DNA from: JAAXGI01 sp963579625
Lineage (GTDB): Bacteria > Gemmatimonadota > Gemmatimonadetes > Longimicrobiales > Gaopeijiaceae
Length of the DNA stretch: 64,000 bases
Assembly: GCA_963579625.1 (NCBI GenBank)
Contig: CAUZHN010000002.1
Location: 1-64,000, forward strand
Direction: 5' to 3'
The notes beneath the pieces were generated by a model that saw nothing but the letters and a program-made list of their open reading frames with translations, made no database searches and was not told the origin of the DNA. Of this stretch, positions 49,447 through 61,755 are shown piece after piece. Within the stretch, counting starts at the first letter, position 1, and the number at the start of each line of letters is the position of its first letter. Made by a program: the position numbers and the translations under genes.

Positions 49447-50360
49447 ATCTAATCGGAGCTCTGCGCAAACAAATGGAGGAAGCAGTTCAAGAGTTAGGCC
49501 ACGGCGCTGAGGTCGCCGGTGGTCTCTCCATGGAGGAGCTACCCGACTGGATCTCGCACCATATCGGCGATTCTAAAGAGATTGAGTTCGCCGGAGGACA
49601 CTGGAGTCTCGAGTCATTGAGCTTGGACCCCCTCCAATTGGGGTCTGTTGTCATTGACTTTTCACCGACCCGACAGCTCGTGGTGATGATAGTGGTGGCG
49701 ATCCTGCTTCCCTTGATCTTCATTCCCGCGGCTAGGGCCATCCGCTCGAAAGGCCTGGAGAGGGCTCCCAGCGGATTCGCTAACTCCATGGAGTCGTTGA
49801 TCATCTACTTCCGGGATGAGTTGGTACGGACGAACATCGGACGTGGTGCAGACGTGTACACCCCGTTCATCTTGACGCTCTTCTTCTTCGTTCTCGGGAT
49901 GAACCTGATTGGGCTCACACCCCTGGGGATCACACCCACGGCGAATCTGTCTGTAACCGCTGCTCTGGCCGTCATCAGCTTCATCGTGATCGAAGTCTCT
50001 GGATTTCGGGCTCTGGGTCCCGCCGGATATGCGAAGACGATCTTCTTTCTGCCCCCGGGCCTTCCGACGATCATGAAGCCGCTCATGCTGGTCATCCTGA
50101 CTCCGGTGGAGCTCCTGGGCAAGCTGACCAAGCCGTTTGCACTGGCGGTCCGACTGCTCGCAAATATGACAGCCGGTCACACGCTGATTCTTGCCATAAT
50201 GGGCATGATCTTCGTGCTTGAAAGCTACCTCATGGGGGTTGCTTCAGTTACCATGGTCAGCGTTCTCATGATTCTCGAGTTGTTTGTGGCTCTGTTGCAG
50301 GCCTACATCTTTGTATTGCTCACGTCGGTGTTCATTGGACTCATCCGTCACGCTCACTAG
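49443..50360 (+). CDS. atpB: F1Fo ATP synthase subunit a
   Basis: 305 aa, six or so hydrophobic segments. The helix with the essential Arg is KPFALAVRLLANMTAGHTLIL (LAVRL). N-terminal extension of about 60 residues before the first membrane segment. ATG 49443 overlaps the previous stop. With the c-ring it forms the proton path. Confidence 0.95.
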   Translation: MNLIGALRKQMEEAVQELGHGAEVAGGLSMEELPDWISHHIGDSKEIEFAGGHWSLESLSLDPLQLGSVVIDFSPTRQLVVMIVVAILLPLIFIPAARAIRSKGLERAPSGFANSMESLIIYFRDELVRTNIGRGADVYTPFILTLFFFVLGMNLIGLTPLGITPTANLSVTAALAVISFIVIEVSGFRALGPAGYAKTIFFLPPGLPTIMKPLMLVILTPVELLGKLTKPFALAVRLLANMTAGHTLILAIMGMIFVLESYLMGVASVTMVSVLMILELFVALLQAYIFVLLTSVFIGLIRHAH

Positions 50361-50386
50361 TCACTAGGACAGACAAAGGACGAAAG

Positions 50387-50638
50387 ATGCTCTTGCCTAC
50401 CGCTCTTCAGGAAGCAGCGAGTGGAGGAAGCGTCGGTCTCATCGGCGCAGGATTGGCCATCGGCGGTTCCGTTATCGGTGCCGGACTCGGAATTGGACCT
50501 ATTGGTTCGGCGGCGGCGTCGGGCATTGCCCGTCAGCCGGAGGCCACGGCTCAGATTCAGACGGCGGCGATTGTCTTCGCAGCCCTAGTAGAGGGCACCG
50601 CACTCTTCGGCCTGGGACTCGTGTTCCTCACGTTCTGA
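50387..50638 (+). CDS. atpE: F1Fo ATP synthase subunit c
   Basis: 83-aa hairpin of two hydrophobic helices joined by the polar loop ARQPEA. The ion-binding Glu is Glu69 (AALVEGTALFG). The Gln and Ser of Na+-type rings (Q...ES) are absent, which favours H+. ATG 50387 follows GGACGAAAG. Confidence 0.95.
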   Translation: MLLPTALQEAASGGSVGLIGAGLAIGGSVIGAGLGIGPIGSAAASGIARQPEATAQIQTAAIVFAALVEGTALFGLGLVFLTF

Positions 50639-50647
50639 GGAGGCCGG

Positions 50648-51151
50648 ATGTTCGACGTAAACCTCGGGCTCACCGTCTGGACGAGCATCGTGTTCTTAGC
50701 GTTGCTCGGTATCCTGTGGAAGTACGCATGGGGCCCGGTTCTCGCGGCTGTCGAGGAGCGAGAGAGGCGCATTCAGGACACTTTGGATGAGGCCGCCAAC
50801 GAGAGGGAAGAGTCTGCGAAGCTCCTCGCGGAGCATAGGCAGCAGATAGCCAACGCGCGTCGCCAAACTCAACAGCTGATTGCCGAGGGGAGGGATGCGG
50901 GCGAGAAGGTTCGACGGGACATCGAGGAAGGGGCCAGGGTGGAAGGACAGGCCCTCATCGAGCGCGCCCGTGAGACTATCGAGAATGAGAAGGAGGCGGC
51001 TCTCGAGGCGCTTCGGAAAGAGTCGGTAGATTTGGCTCTTGCCGCTGCGGCCAAGTTGATGCAGGAGAGTCTCGACGAAGCCAAGGATCGCGAGCTCGTC
51101 ATGGGCTACATCGATCATCTCAGAGAACCGGGCGAGGGAGCCCAGGCGTGA
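50648..51151 (+). CDS. atpF: F1Fo ATP synthase subunit b
   Basis: 167 aa. One N-terminal hydrophobic helix (TVWTSIVFLALLGILWKYAWGP) and a long charged coiled coil (EERERRIQDTLDEAANEREESAK), as for a peripheral stalk. ATG 50648. Its stop overlaps the atpH start. Confidence 0.95.
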   Translation: MFDVNLGLTVWTSIVFLALLGILWKYAWGPVLAAVEERERRIQDTLDEAANEREESAKLLAEHRQQIANARRQTQQLIAEGRDAGEKVRRDIEEGARVEGQALIERARETIENEKEAALEALRKESVDLALAAAAKLMQESLDEAKDRELVMGYIDHLREPGEGAQA

Positions 51152-51702
51152 GAGACGAAACCGTCGCCCGAAGCTATGCTGAGACCCTCTTGGAGGTAGC
51201 AGAGCGCAACGAAGGACCTGAGACATTCGGTGAGGGAATTGAAATTATCGCGAGGCTCATTGACGAGAACCCTGGTTTTCGAGTCTTCCTTGATACTCCG
51301 CGGATTACGGTGGATCAGAAGAGGGAGGTAATTCGGAGCGTCTTTGGGGGTTCCTTGCCCGCGACTCTGATCAACTTTGTGCTCGTCACACTCGATAAGA
51401 GGAGACAGCGGCTTCTGAGGGAGATCGCGCAGGCGTATCACACCCTCCTGGACCACCACCTGGGCCGCGAGCGGGTGGAGGTCACCCTGGCTCGCAGCAT
51501 GGACGAAGCATCGATGTTTGATCTTCAGGAACGGCTGACGGCCCTCATCGGTCGTCGGGCCATTCCCCAGGTGAGGGTAAGGCCTGGCATTCTGGGCGGC
51601 GTGATCGTCCGGGCAGGCGACACGGTTTACGATGGTTCCCTTCTGCGCAGGCTGGCTGGAATGCGTCGGAGGCTTTTGGCAACGGACCTCGCCACGGAGT
51701 GA
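51148..51702 (+). CDS. atpH: F1Fo ATP synthase subunit delta
   Basis: 184 aa. VARSYAETLLEVAERN at the start and a C-terminal VRVRPGILGGVIVRAGDTVYDGSLLRRL, typical of OSCP/delta. GTG 51148 overlaps atpF. Links the stalk to F1. Confidence 0.94.
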   Translation: MRDETVARSYAETLLEVAERNEGPETFGEGIEIIARLIDENPGFRVFLDTPRITVDQKREVIRSVFGGSLPATLINFVLVTLDKRRQRLLREIAQAYHTLLDHHLGRERVEVTLARSMDEASMFDLQERLTALIGRRAIPQVRVRPGILGGVIVRAGDTVYDGSLLRRLAGMRRRLLATDLATE

Positions 51703-51769
51703 GAGTCTCGATCGTGAGGATTAGGACCGGCTGGAGTTGGCGTTCATGATGGAATCACAGGAATAGACA

Positions 51770-53335
51770 GTGGCTAACGATTCGGGACTCCGCGCAAGTG
51801 AGATCAAGGGTGTTCTTCTCAGCGCCATCGAGCACTACGAGGAGGATCTCCATGCCGAGGAGGTAGGAGAGGTTCTGGAAGTTAAGGATGGGATTGCCCG
51901 GATCTATGGCCTCACCAATGCTATGGCCAACGAAATGCTGGAGATCACGCCTTCCGATGGGGGGGGTAGGGTCACGGCGCTGGCGCTGAACCTGGAGGAG
52001 GACAACATCGGTGCGGTAGTCCTCGGGGACTGGACCAGCCTGCACGAGGGCGATGAAGTACGATGCACCGGCCGAGTGCTTGAGGTCCCTACCGGGGAGG
52101 GATATCTGGGGCGGGTGGTCGATTCCCTTGGTGCCCCGTTGGATGGCAAAGGTACTGTCGACCCCATCGAGGGGTCACGGATGATTGATGTGGTCGCGCC
52201 TGGCATAGTGCTCAGGCGGCCGGTAGAGGAGCCACTGCAGACTGGGATCAAGGCGATCGACGCGATGATTCCGATCGGCCGCGGTCAACGGGAACTGATC
52301 ATCGGGGACCGCTCCACCGGGAAGACCACGATCACGATTGATACGATCATCAATCAGCGAGACACTGATGTCGTGTGCGTTTACTGTGCCATTGGTCAGC
52401 GCGCAGGGAAGGTGGCGAGCATCGTAGAAACCCTCCGTGAAGAGGGGGCGATGGAATACACGATCGTCGTGGCTGCCAACGCATCGGACCCGGCTCCGAT
52501 GCAGTACATCGCGCCCTACACAGCGACGGCGCTTGCCGAGCACTTCATGTGGCAGGGCAAACACACCCTTGTCATTTACGACGACCTCTCGAAGCAGGCG
52601 CAAGCTTATCGGCAGCTTTCCCTCATACTTCGTCGCCCGCCGGGAAGAGAGGCTTATCCTGGAGACGTCTTCTACCTGCACTCCAGGCTCCTTGAGAGGG
52701 CCGCGAAGCTGTCCGATGAGCACGGGGGCGGATCACTCACTGCGCTCCCCATCATCGAGACGCAGGAAGGAGACGTGACCGCGTATATCCCGACGAATGT
52801 GATCTCCATCACGGATGGTCAGATCTTCCTCGAGCCGGATCTCTTCTACGCTGGTGTCCGACCGGCTGTAAACGTGGGGATTTCGGTCTCACGAGTCGGT
52901 GGCTCGGCCCAGGTCAAAGCGATGAAGAAGGTGGCCGGAAGGCTTCGGCTTGACCTGGCTCAGTACCGCGAAATGGAAGCGTTCGCTCAATTTGGGTCCG
53001 ACCTTGACATCGCGACCCAGAGGCAGCTTGCCCGAGGAGAGCGAACTGTGGAGATCCTTAAGCAGCCCCAGTACGATCCGGTGCCGGTGGAACGTCAGGT
53101 GGTGGTGATCTACGCTGTCAATAATGGGCACTTAGACGAGTGTCCTGTGGAGAGAGTGGGCCAATGGGAGCGCGAGTTTCTCGACTTTCTGACGGATCAG
53201 AGGGCCGACATCCTTGACGGGATCCGCTCCGGAATGGTTCTGACAGAGGATCTCGAAGCGGAACTGAAAGATGCCCTAGACGATTTCAACGCCCGCTTCA
53301 AAACAGAACTCGAGGAGTCAGTGTCGGCCGCCTGA
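51770..53335 (+). CDS. atpA: F1Fo ATP synthase subunit alpha
   Basis: 521 aa. P-loop GDRSTGKT near 179-186 (Ser in place of the usual Gln, still a valid P-loop), and VGISVSRVGGSAQVKAMKKV near 365. The C-terminal DELSD-like helix is present. GTG 51770. Confidence 0.96.
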   Translation: MANDSGLRASEIKGVLLSAIEHYEEDLHAEEVGEVLEVKDGIARIYGLTNAMANEMLEITPSDGGGRVTALALNLEEDNIGAVVLGDWTSLHEGDEVRCTGRVLEVPTGEGYLGRVVDSLGAPLDGKGTVDPIEGSRMIDVVAPGIVLRRPVEEPLQTGIKAIDAMIPIGRGQRELIIGDRSTGKTTITIDTIINQRDTDVVCVYCAIGQRAGKVASIVETLREEGAMEYTIVVAANASDPAPMQYIAPYTATALAEHFMWQGKHTLVIYDDLSKQAQAYRQLSLILRRPPGREAYPGDVFYLHSRLLERAAKLSDEHGGGSLTALPIIETQEGDVTAYIPTNVISITDGQIFLEPDLFYAGVRPAVNVGISVSRVGGSAQVKAMKKVAGRLRLDLAQYREMEAFAQFGSDLDIATQRQLARGERTVEILKQPQYDPVPVERQVVVIYAVNNGHLDECPVERVGQWEREFLDFLTDQRADILDGIRSGMVLTEDLEAELKDALDDFNARFKTELEESVSAA

Positions 53336-53391
53336 GACAATTCATCGAGTCTCCCGCAGCAGGACGATAGAACGAGGAGGGCAGGCGAAAG

Positions 53392-54252
53392 GTGTCCCAG
53401 GCCCGAGAGGTCAAACGACGGATCCATTCTGTCCAGAACACAGGAAAGATCACCCGCACGATGGAGATGGTCGCTACCTCCAAGCTAAAGCGGGCATCCG
53501 ACCGCGTGCATGCGTCACGCCCGTATGCCAAAGCCCTGGAGGACCTCGTTAGTGGCCTTTACAGTTCCGATCTGGCCGATCGCTTTCCGCTGCTCCGGGT
53601 GCCAGAGGTGACCAGGACCGCCGCTGTCCTGCTTCTGACCGCGAATCGAGGGCTTGCAGGGGCGTTCAACGTCAATCTAATCCGGAAAGTCCGGGGGCTC
53701 TTGGGGGAGCTCCGGGCGAATGGAGTGAGTACGGAGCTTCACGTGGCGGGAAAGAAGGGGATCACCTTTTTCCGTTTTCAGGGGGAAGCACTCTCGCAGA
53801 CTTGGACCGATATCGGTGACTATCCCTCTCCGGAGGATGCGGGGCGCTTAGTCGAGGATCTTCAGGGCCGTTTCGAGACTGGTGAGCTGGACGCGGTCTG
53901 GGTCGTGGCCTCGGAGTATCGGTCGACCCTCTCCACCCCGCCGGTAGCGAAGCAGGTGCTTCCTCTTCAAACGGATGGGGAAGGGGCTTCCCTAGACCGG
54001 GTCATCTTGTCACCACCAGATGGCCACGTCCTGAGTAAGCTCCTCCCCCTCTATGTGCGAAACGTGGTCTACCGAGCTCTCGTGGACAATGCTGCGGCAG
54101 AGCAAGGGGCGAGGCGGACCGCGATGAAGAACGCGACCGACAACGCTTCTGACATGTTAGACGCCTTGCGGAGAAGATACAATCGGGCGCGACAGGGCCA
54201 GATCACTCAGGAGATCGCCGAGATCGTGGGAGGAGCTGCAGCCTTAGAATGA
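53392..54252 (+). CDS. atpG: F1Fo ATP synthase subunit gamma
   Basis: 286 aa. REVKRRIHSVQNTGKITRTM at the start and a C-terminal ...AMKNATDNASDMLDALRRRYNRARQGQITQEIAEIVGGAAAL, which form the central shaft. GTG 53392. Confidence 0.96.
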   Translation: MSQAREVKRRIHSVQNTGKITRTMEMVATSKLKRASDRVHASRPYAKALEDLVSGLYSSDLADRFPLLRVPEVTRTAAVLLLTANRGLAGAFNVNLIRKVRGLLGELRANGVSTELHVAGKKGITFFRFQGEALSQTWTDIGDYPSPEDAGRLVEDLQGRFETGELDAVWVVASEYRSTLSTPPVAKQVLPLQTDGEGASLDRVILSPPDGHVLSKLLPLYVRNVVYRALVDNAAAEQGARRTAMKNATDNASDMLDALRRRYNRARQGQITQEIAEIVGGAAALE

Positions 54253-54305
54253 TCGCCGCGATCTAACTTTTTGGGCAAAAGGAATCCGAAGGAGACAGGG
54301 GGATC

Positions 54306-55748
54306 ATGAGCGAGCACAATGTCGGGACTGTAGTGCAGGTGATCGGGCCGGTGGTGGATGTCGCGTTCAACCCCGAGGAATTGCCCGACATCTATAACGC
54401 ACTCCGGATCGAGGAAACCACGGCCGGGAGAGAGGAAGTAGAACTGGTCGTCGAAGTTCAGCAGCATATTGGACGAGGGCAGGTGCGAGCGGTTGCGATG
54501 TCGTCCACCGACGGGGTAGTTCGTGGGATGGAAGTCAAGGACACCGGCCAACCGATCACGGTGCCGGTCGGAGAGGTTGCCCTGGGTCGCATTCTTAATG
54601 TGCTCGGTGAGCCAGTCGATGCCCAAGGACCATTGATTAGCGAGGAAATAGCGGAGGTGGAACGTTGGCCGATCCACCGGGAAGCGCCGAAGTTTCAGGA
54701 TCTCGAGCCCAAGACCGAGATCTTCGAGACCGGCATCAAGGTGATCGATCTCTTGGCTCCATATGTGAAGGGTGGGAAGACTGGGTTGTTCGGTGGTGCC
54801 GGAGTGGGGAAGACCGTCATCATTCAGGAGCTGATCAACAATATCGCCACCGAGCACGGTGGGCGTTCGGTTTTCTGTGGGGTGGGCGAGCGAACCCGAG
54901 AGGGGAACGATCTTTGGCTTGAGATGAAAGAAGCCGGCGTTCTCGAGTCGACTTCACTTGTATTCGGCCAGATGAACGAGCCTCCGGGCGCGAGGATGAG
55001 GGTGGGACTCTCGGGCCTCACCATTGCCGAGTATTTCCGGGATGTGGAACAGCAGGATGTCCTACTGTTTATCGACAATATTTTCAGATTTACTCAGGCT
55101 GGCTCCGAGGTGTCGGCGCTCTTGGGTCGTATGCCCTCCGCCGTGGGGTACCAGCCCACACTCGGGACTGAGATGGGCGAGCTCCAGGAGAGGATTACCT
55201 CGACCCGCACCGGATCGATCACCTCTGTGCAGGCGATCTACGTGCCAGCAGATGACCTCACCGACCCTGCACCCGCGACGACATTTGCGCACCTAGATGC
55301 GCAGACCGTGCTTTCCAGAGGTATTGCCGAGCTTGGGATCTATCCTGCAGTGGACCCGCTCGAGTCGAATTCCCGGATCCTAGATCCCCAGTTCCTCGGC
55401 CAGCAGCACTATGACGTGGCTCGGGAGGTCCAGAGGATTCTTCAGCAATATCGAGACCTTCAAGACATCATCGCCATCTTGGGTATGGATGAACTGAGCG
55501 AGGAAGACAAGATCGTTGTCAACCGCGCTCGCCGTATCCAGCGCTTCCTCTCGCAGCCCTTCTTCGTGGCAGAGCAGTTCACGGGGCGGGTTGGGATCTA
55601 CGTCAATCTTGAGGACACAGTAGAGTCATTTGATCGCGTCGTGTCCGGCGAGTTCGACCATCTTCCAGAGCAAGCGTTCTACATGCAGGGAGGGATCGAA
55701 GGTGTCATAGCCGAGGCTGAGCGGATGAAGAAGGAGGAGGAGGGCTGA
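54306..55748 (+). CDS. atpD: F1Fo ATP synthase subunit beta
   Basis: 480 aa. P-loop GGAGVGKT at 163-170, GERTREGNDL catalytic Glu region, and DELSEEDK near the C-terminus. Catalytic subunit. ATG 54306, 53 bases after atpG. Confidence 0.97.
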   Translation: MSEHNVGTVVQVIGPVVDVAFNPEELPDIYNALRIEETTAGREEVELVVEVQQHIGRGQVRAVAMSSTDGVVRGMEVKDTGQPITVPVGEVALGRILNVLGEPVDAQGPLISEEIAEVERWPIHREAPKFQDLEPKTEIFETGIKVIDLLAPYVKGGKTGLFGGAGVGKTVIIQELINNIATEHGGRSVFCGVGERTREGNDLWLEMKEAGVLESTSLVFGQMNEPPGARMRVGLSGLTIAEYFRDVEQQDVLLFIDNIFRFTQAGSEVSALLGRMPSAVGYQPTLGTEMGELQERITSTRTGSITSVQAIYVPADDLTDPAPATTFAHLDAQTVLSRGIAELGIYPAVDPLESNSRILDPQFLGQQHYDVAREVQRILQQYRDLQDIIAILGMDELSEEDKIVVNRARRIQRFLSQPFFVAEQFTGRVGIYVNLEDTVESFDRVVSGEFDHLPEQAFYMQGGIEGVIAEAERMKKEEEG

Positions 55749-55749
55749 G

Positions 55750-56088
55750 GTGTCCGGCAAGAGGATCGAACTTCGCCTTGTGTCTCCGGTAAGGACCGTC
55801 TTCCATGGGGAGGTAGCCTCCCTCGTGATATCGGCTTGGGATGGGAAGGTCGGGATTCTCCCGGGGCACGCGCCCTACATCGCGTTGCTAGGAACGGGAA
55901 TGTTGGAGGCTGATTTACCGGAGGGCGGAAGCGAGCGGTTTTTCATCCGTCAGGGGGTCGTGAAGGTGGATAATGACCAGGTCACTGTCCTATCAGAGTA
56001 CGCTGCCTCGGAAACGCCGGATGACTTTTCACCGGGGTACGTTTTTTTCGATTCGGTTGAGGTGCTAGAGGAGCAGGGCTCCGCCTGA
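55750..56088 (+). CDS. atpC: F1Fo ATP synthase subunit epsilon
   Basis: 112 aa. N-terminal beta barrel with SAWDGKVGILPGHAPYIALLGTG, the family signature. The C-terminal helical part is short or partial. GTG 55750, 1 base after atpD. Last gene of the atp operon. Confidence 0.93.
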   Translation: MSGKRIELRLVSPVRTVFHGEVASLVISAWDGKVGILPGHAPYIALLGTGMLEADLPEGGSERFFIRQGVVKVDNDQVTVLSEYAASETPDDFSPGYVFFDSVEVLEEQGSA

Positions 56089-56116
56089 CTCTCCGGACGG
56101 GAGGGGGCTGTTTTCC

Positions 56117-56929
56117 ATGGATCTCGATTTACATATCCACTCGAACGTCTCCGACGGGGAGCTTGCTCCAGGCGCAGTGGTAGGTGCTGCCGCCAAAGCT
56201 AACTTGGACGCGATCGCAATCACCGACCACGATACAGTTCTCGGGATTGCGGAAGCGCTCGAAGCGGCGCGTAAATATCCAGTTGAAGTCATCCCGGCGA
56301 TCGAGGTGAGCACCACATTTGAGGAAGTGGAACTCCACATCCTAGGGTACTTTGTCGACCCCTCGAACCCCGAGTTGCTGACGCACGTTGAAGATGCGGC
56401 AAGTCGACGTGAGCTGCGCTTGCGAGAGATGGTAGCACGCTTGTTGGAACAGGGAGTCGAGATCTCGTTCGAGACAGTATCGTCTGGATCTCCAGAAAGA
56501 GGGACGTTGGGCAGGCCTCATCTCGCACGGGCCATAGTGGATGCGGGGTACGTGAACACGATCGCGGAGGCTTTCGATCTGTACATCGGAAATGCCCATC
56601 CGGCCTATATTCCGATCGGCCTACTGGGTTCTTGCGAAGCGATCGGGATGATCAAGCGAGCTGGCGGGATCCCGATCTGGGCCCATCCGCCTAAGCGACA
56701 CCTTTACAAGTTCCTCCCGGCTCTTTGCGCTTCTGGTCTCAGGGGGCTCGAAGTGTATCGTCCGAGAACTCCGCGAGCCCGGGTACTTCAGCTAGAGCGA
56801 ACTGCCAGGGAGATGGGTCTCCTCGTGTCCGGAGGGTCCGACTGGCACGGTCCAGAACAAGGCCGGCTGGGTGAGTTTCGGGTAGAGGCATCCGTGGTTG
56901 CGAAGCTACTTTCGGAAGGCGGGATCTAA
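56117..56929 (+). CDS. PHP-domain metal-dependent phosphoesterase (RNase AM/YciV-like)
   Basis: 270 aa. PHP ligands: LHIHSNVSDG, ITDHDTV, Glu in IPAIEVS, GRPHLA, WAHPP and GGSDWHG. Members of this group hydrolyse the 3'-5' phosphate of nucleotides or RNA 5' ends. ATG 56117, 28 bases after atpC, so possibly cotranscribed. Confidence 0.88.
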   Translation: MDLDLHIHSNVSDGELAPGAVVGAAAKANLDAIAITDHDTVLGIAEALEAARKYPVEVIPAIEVSTTFEEVELHILGYFVDPSNPELLTHVEDAASRRELRLREMVARLLEQGVEISFETVSSGSPERGTLGRPHLARAIVDAGYVNTIAEAFDLYIGNAHPAYIPIGLLGSCEAIGMIKRAGGIPIWAHPPKRHLYKFLPALCASGLRGLEVYRPRTPRARVLQLERTAREMGLLVSGGSDWHGPEQGRLGEFRVEASVVAKLLSEGGI

Positions 56930-57274
56930 CCGATGGGCCATCCGGCCTGAACTCCGTCTCGTCCAGCTATGGACAATCGTTTGTAAAGCGTTGACTCACC
57001 CCCCATCTGGGGCTTAGCTTAACCGGCTCCGTAACACGTATTGCAGGACCTTCCAAGTAGTTGCTGAGGGAATGCGGAGCTGCTTTTTGACAGAACTCCC
57101 CCGGAGTAGATGTGACCCCTAGCCAGCAGGGTGGGGGTTCCGGGGAAGATGGGTGAAATGGGAGAGAGTGCACCGAAGGTGGAACGCTTGAACGACGAGG
57201 TGTTCCGGCTTTTGGTAGAAAGAGTGTACTGAGCGAGACCAGTGCGATTGACGAGATTAGGCGAAGTGACTGCT
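56930..57274 (+). promoter_or_regulatory. Leader of the 23S-5S operon; no 16S or tRNA
   Basis: 345 bases before the 23S gene. There is no 16S 3' end (no anti-Shine-Dalgarno tail) and no spacer tRNA. A TTGACT at 56991-56996 is followed 18 bases later by TAGCTT (57015-57020), a candidate promoter, and TTGACA occurs at 57087-57092 with no good -10 at standard spacing. The end should contain the 23S processing stem. Confidence 0.5.
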
Positions 57275-60254
<2,980 letters not shown>

Positions 60255-60371
60255 CGTCTTCGCCGGTCTCGTTCAGAACACATATGAAGTAGGCGCGGTA
60301 AGATGGAATAGCTGGGACACCAGCCTGAAGTGCGCTCTCTCCAATTAATTTGGACTTCACTCACAAACTTT

Positions 60372-60489
60372 GGTCGGTGGCTGTAGCGCGGGGGATACAC
60401 CCGTTCCCATCCCGAACACGGTCGTTAAGTCCCGCAGCGCGGATGGTACTGCCGGGGAGATCCGGTGGGAGAGTACGTCGCCGCCGACC
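60372..60489 (+). rRNA. rrf: 5S ribosomal RNA
   Basis: About 118 nt; 5' GGTCGGTGG pairs with 3' CCGCCGACC, and the loop region CCATCCCGAACACGG is typical. It follows the 23S by about 117 bases. Confidence 0.94.
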
Positions 60490-60495
60490 TTCCTT

Positions 60496-60547
60496 ACGAC
60501 AACGGCCCCTCGGCGCGTCTAGGCGCGGACTGAGGGGCCGTTGTCGT
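60496..60547 (+). terminator. Long hairpin after 5S
   Basis: A 16-bp stem (60496-60511 with 60532-60547, ACGACAACGGCCCCTC) around a 20-base loop lies 6 bases after 5S. No T-run follows. It fits a terminator or a processing signal for the rRNA transcript. Confidence 0.7.
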
Positions 60548-60867
60548 GCCAGCAGGAGGGTTCCCTGCGCAAAGTCGGGTGCTACGACTGATGAAAGAGA
60601 ACGCCCTGTAATCACTGAGGACTTTTGTTTCTCCCATCCTTCTCAAAAAGGAAGGTGGTGTTGGCCTGCACGAGGGAGATATCATCGCTCCGTGTCGATA
60701 GAAACGGGAAGAAAGTACGCGGGGGAAGCCGAGATTCCTTTGGGACAAGTCACATTGGGCAGTATCTTGCCCTTCGAGTTGCAGTCCAGAAGCCAGGGGA
60801 TGTCATCAATCATCCAGCGAGATGGAGTGACCGTGAGTAGCACGAAGACAATGGCGGACAATGGACC
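60548..60867 (+). other. Gap before the lyase gene, with a possible RND fragment
   Basis: Between the rRNA hairpin and the lyase. A reading frame from about 60715 to 60871 reads EIPLGQV and then GMSSIIQRDGVTVSSTKT, which resembles a piece of an RND efflux protein, then stops. No complete gene or RNA recognised. Confidence 0.35.
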
Positions 60868-61734
60868 ATGAAAAAAACGACTCGACTCAAGGAAATGATC
60901 AACGCACCGGAGATCTTGGTCATGTATCCGGCGCATGACGCTCTGAGTGCACGTATTGCTGAGCAGGAGGGCGCAAAGGCGGTCACGGTCGGTGGCTTCG
61001 CGGCGTCCGGTGTGTTACTCGGGCAGCCGGATAGCTCGCAGCTCACCGCGACGGAACTTGCGAAGTTCTACGAAGGCATCTGCGCCAGCGTCGACATCCC
61101 GGTGTTCGTCGATGCCGATACTGGCTTCGGCGGCGTCACCAACGTGATTCGTACCGTGAAAGATTTCGAGCGTGCTGGTATTGCAGGATTGTTTATCGAG
61201 GACCAGCTGTTTCCTAAACGCTGTGGGCATACGGCCGGTAAGGATGTCATTTCGACTGAGGAAATGGTACCGAAACTGAAGGCGGCGCTCGATAACCGCA
61301 CCGACGAGGATCTCGTCATCATGGGCCGTACCGATGCGCTCGGAGTGCTTGGCATCGAAGAGGCGATTGCGCGCGCCAACCTTTATTGCGAGACGGGCTG
61401 TGACATGGTGTTTGTCGAAGCGCCCGAGACCACCTTGCAGATGCGCCGCATCTGCAAGGAAGTGGAAGGCCCAGTACTGGCAAACATGATCGAATTTGGG
61501 AGCTCGCCGCTGATGGCCTCACACCAGTTGCAGGAACTCGGGTTCGCGGTCGCCGTCTGGCCTGTTGCATCGGTATTCGTAGTGTCGCACGCGCTGCAGA
61601 TCCTCTATCGCACATTGAAGGAAACCGGATCAACGATGTCGCTGCACGAGCAGATGGTGGACTTTGAGGAATATATGAAGATCGTTCGCCTATCTGAGCT
61701 GCGAGAAATGGAGGCGCGCTATAAAAGGATTTAA
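60868..61734 (+). CDS. Lyase of the isocitrate lyase/PEP mutase family
   Basis: 288 aa, TIM barrel. Mg2+ site DADTGFG (82-88), EDQ (111-113), and the mobile-loop catalytic KRCGH (117-121, Cys119), which marks C-C lyases (methylisocitrate, dimethylmalate, oxaloacetate types) rather than PEP mutase. Substrate not decided. ATG 60868; no good ribosome site because the gap is short. The codon style (many GCG, CTG, CGC) differs from genes before it and matches the following transporter. Both would handle a C4-C6 dicarboxylate. Confidence 0.9.
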   Translation: MKKTTRLKEMINAPEILVMYPAHDALSARIAEQEGAKAVTVGGFAASGVLLGQPDSSQLTATELAKFYEGICASVDIPVFVDADTGFGGVTNVIRTVKDFERAGIAGLFIEDQLFPKRCGHTAGKDVISTEEMVPKLKAALDNRTDEDLVIMGRTDALGVLGIEEAIARANLYCETGCDMVFVEAPETTLQMRRICKEVEGPVLANMIEFGSSPLMASHQLQELGFAVAVWPVASVFVVSHALQILYRTLKETGSTMSLHEQMVDFEEYMKIVRLSELREMEARYKRI

Positions 61735-61755
61735 CCGGATCCGGACCGCGGGCTG

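Noticed and set aside
60350..60871. 173-codon plus-strand reading frame
   Set aside because: It runs through the 5S gene and the hairpin; only its last part may be a fragment (reported separately).
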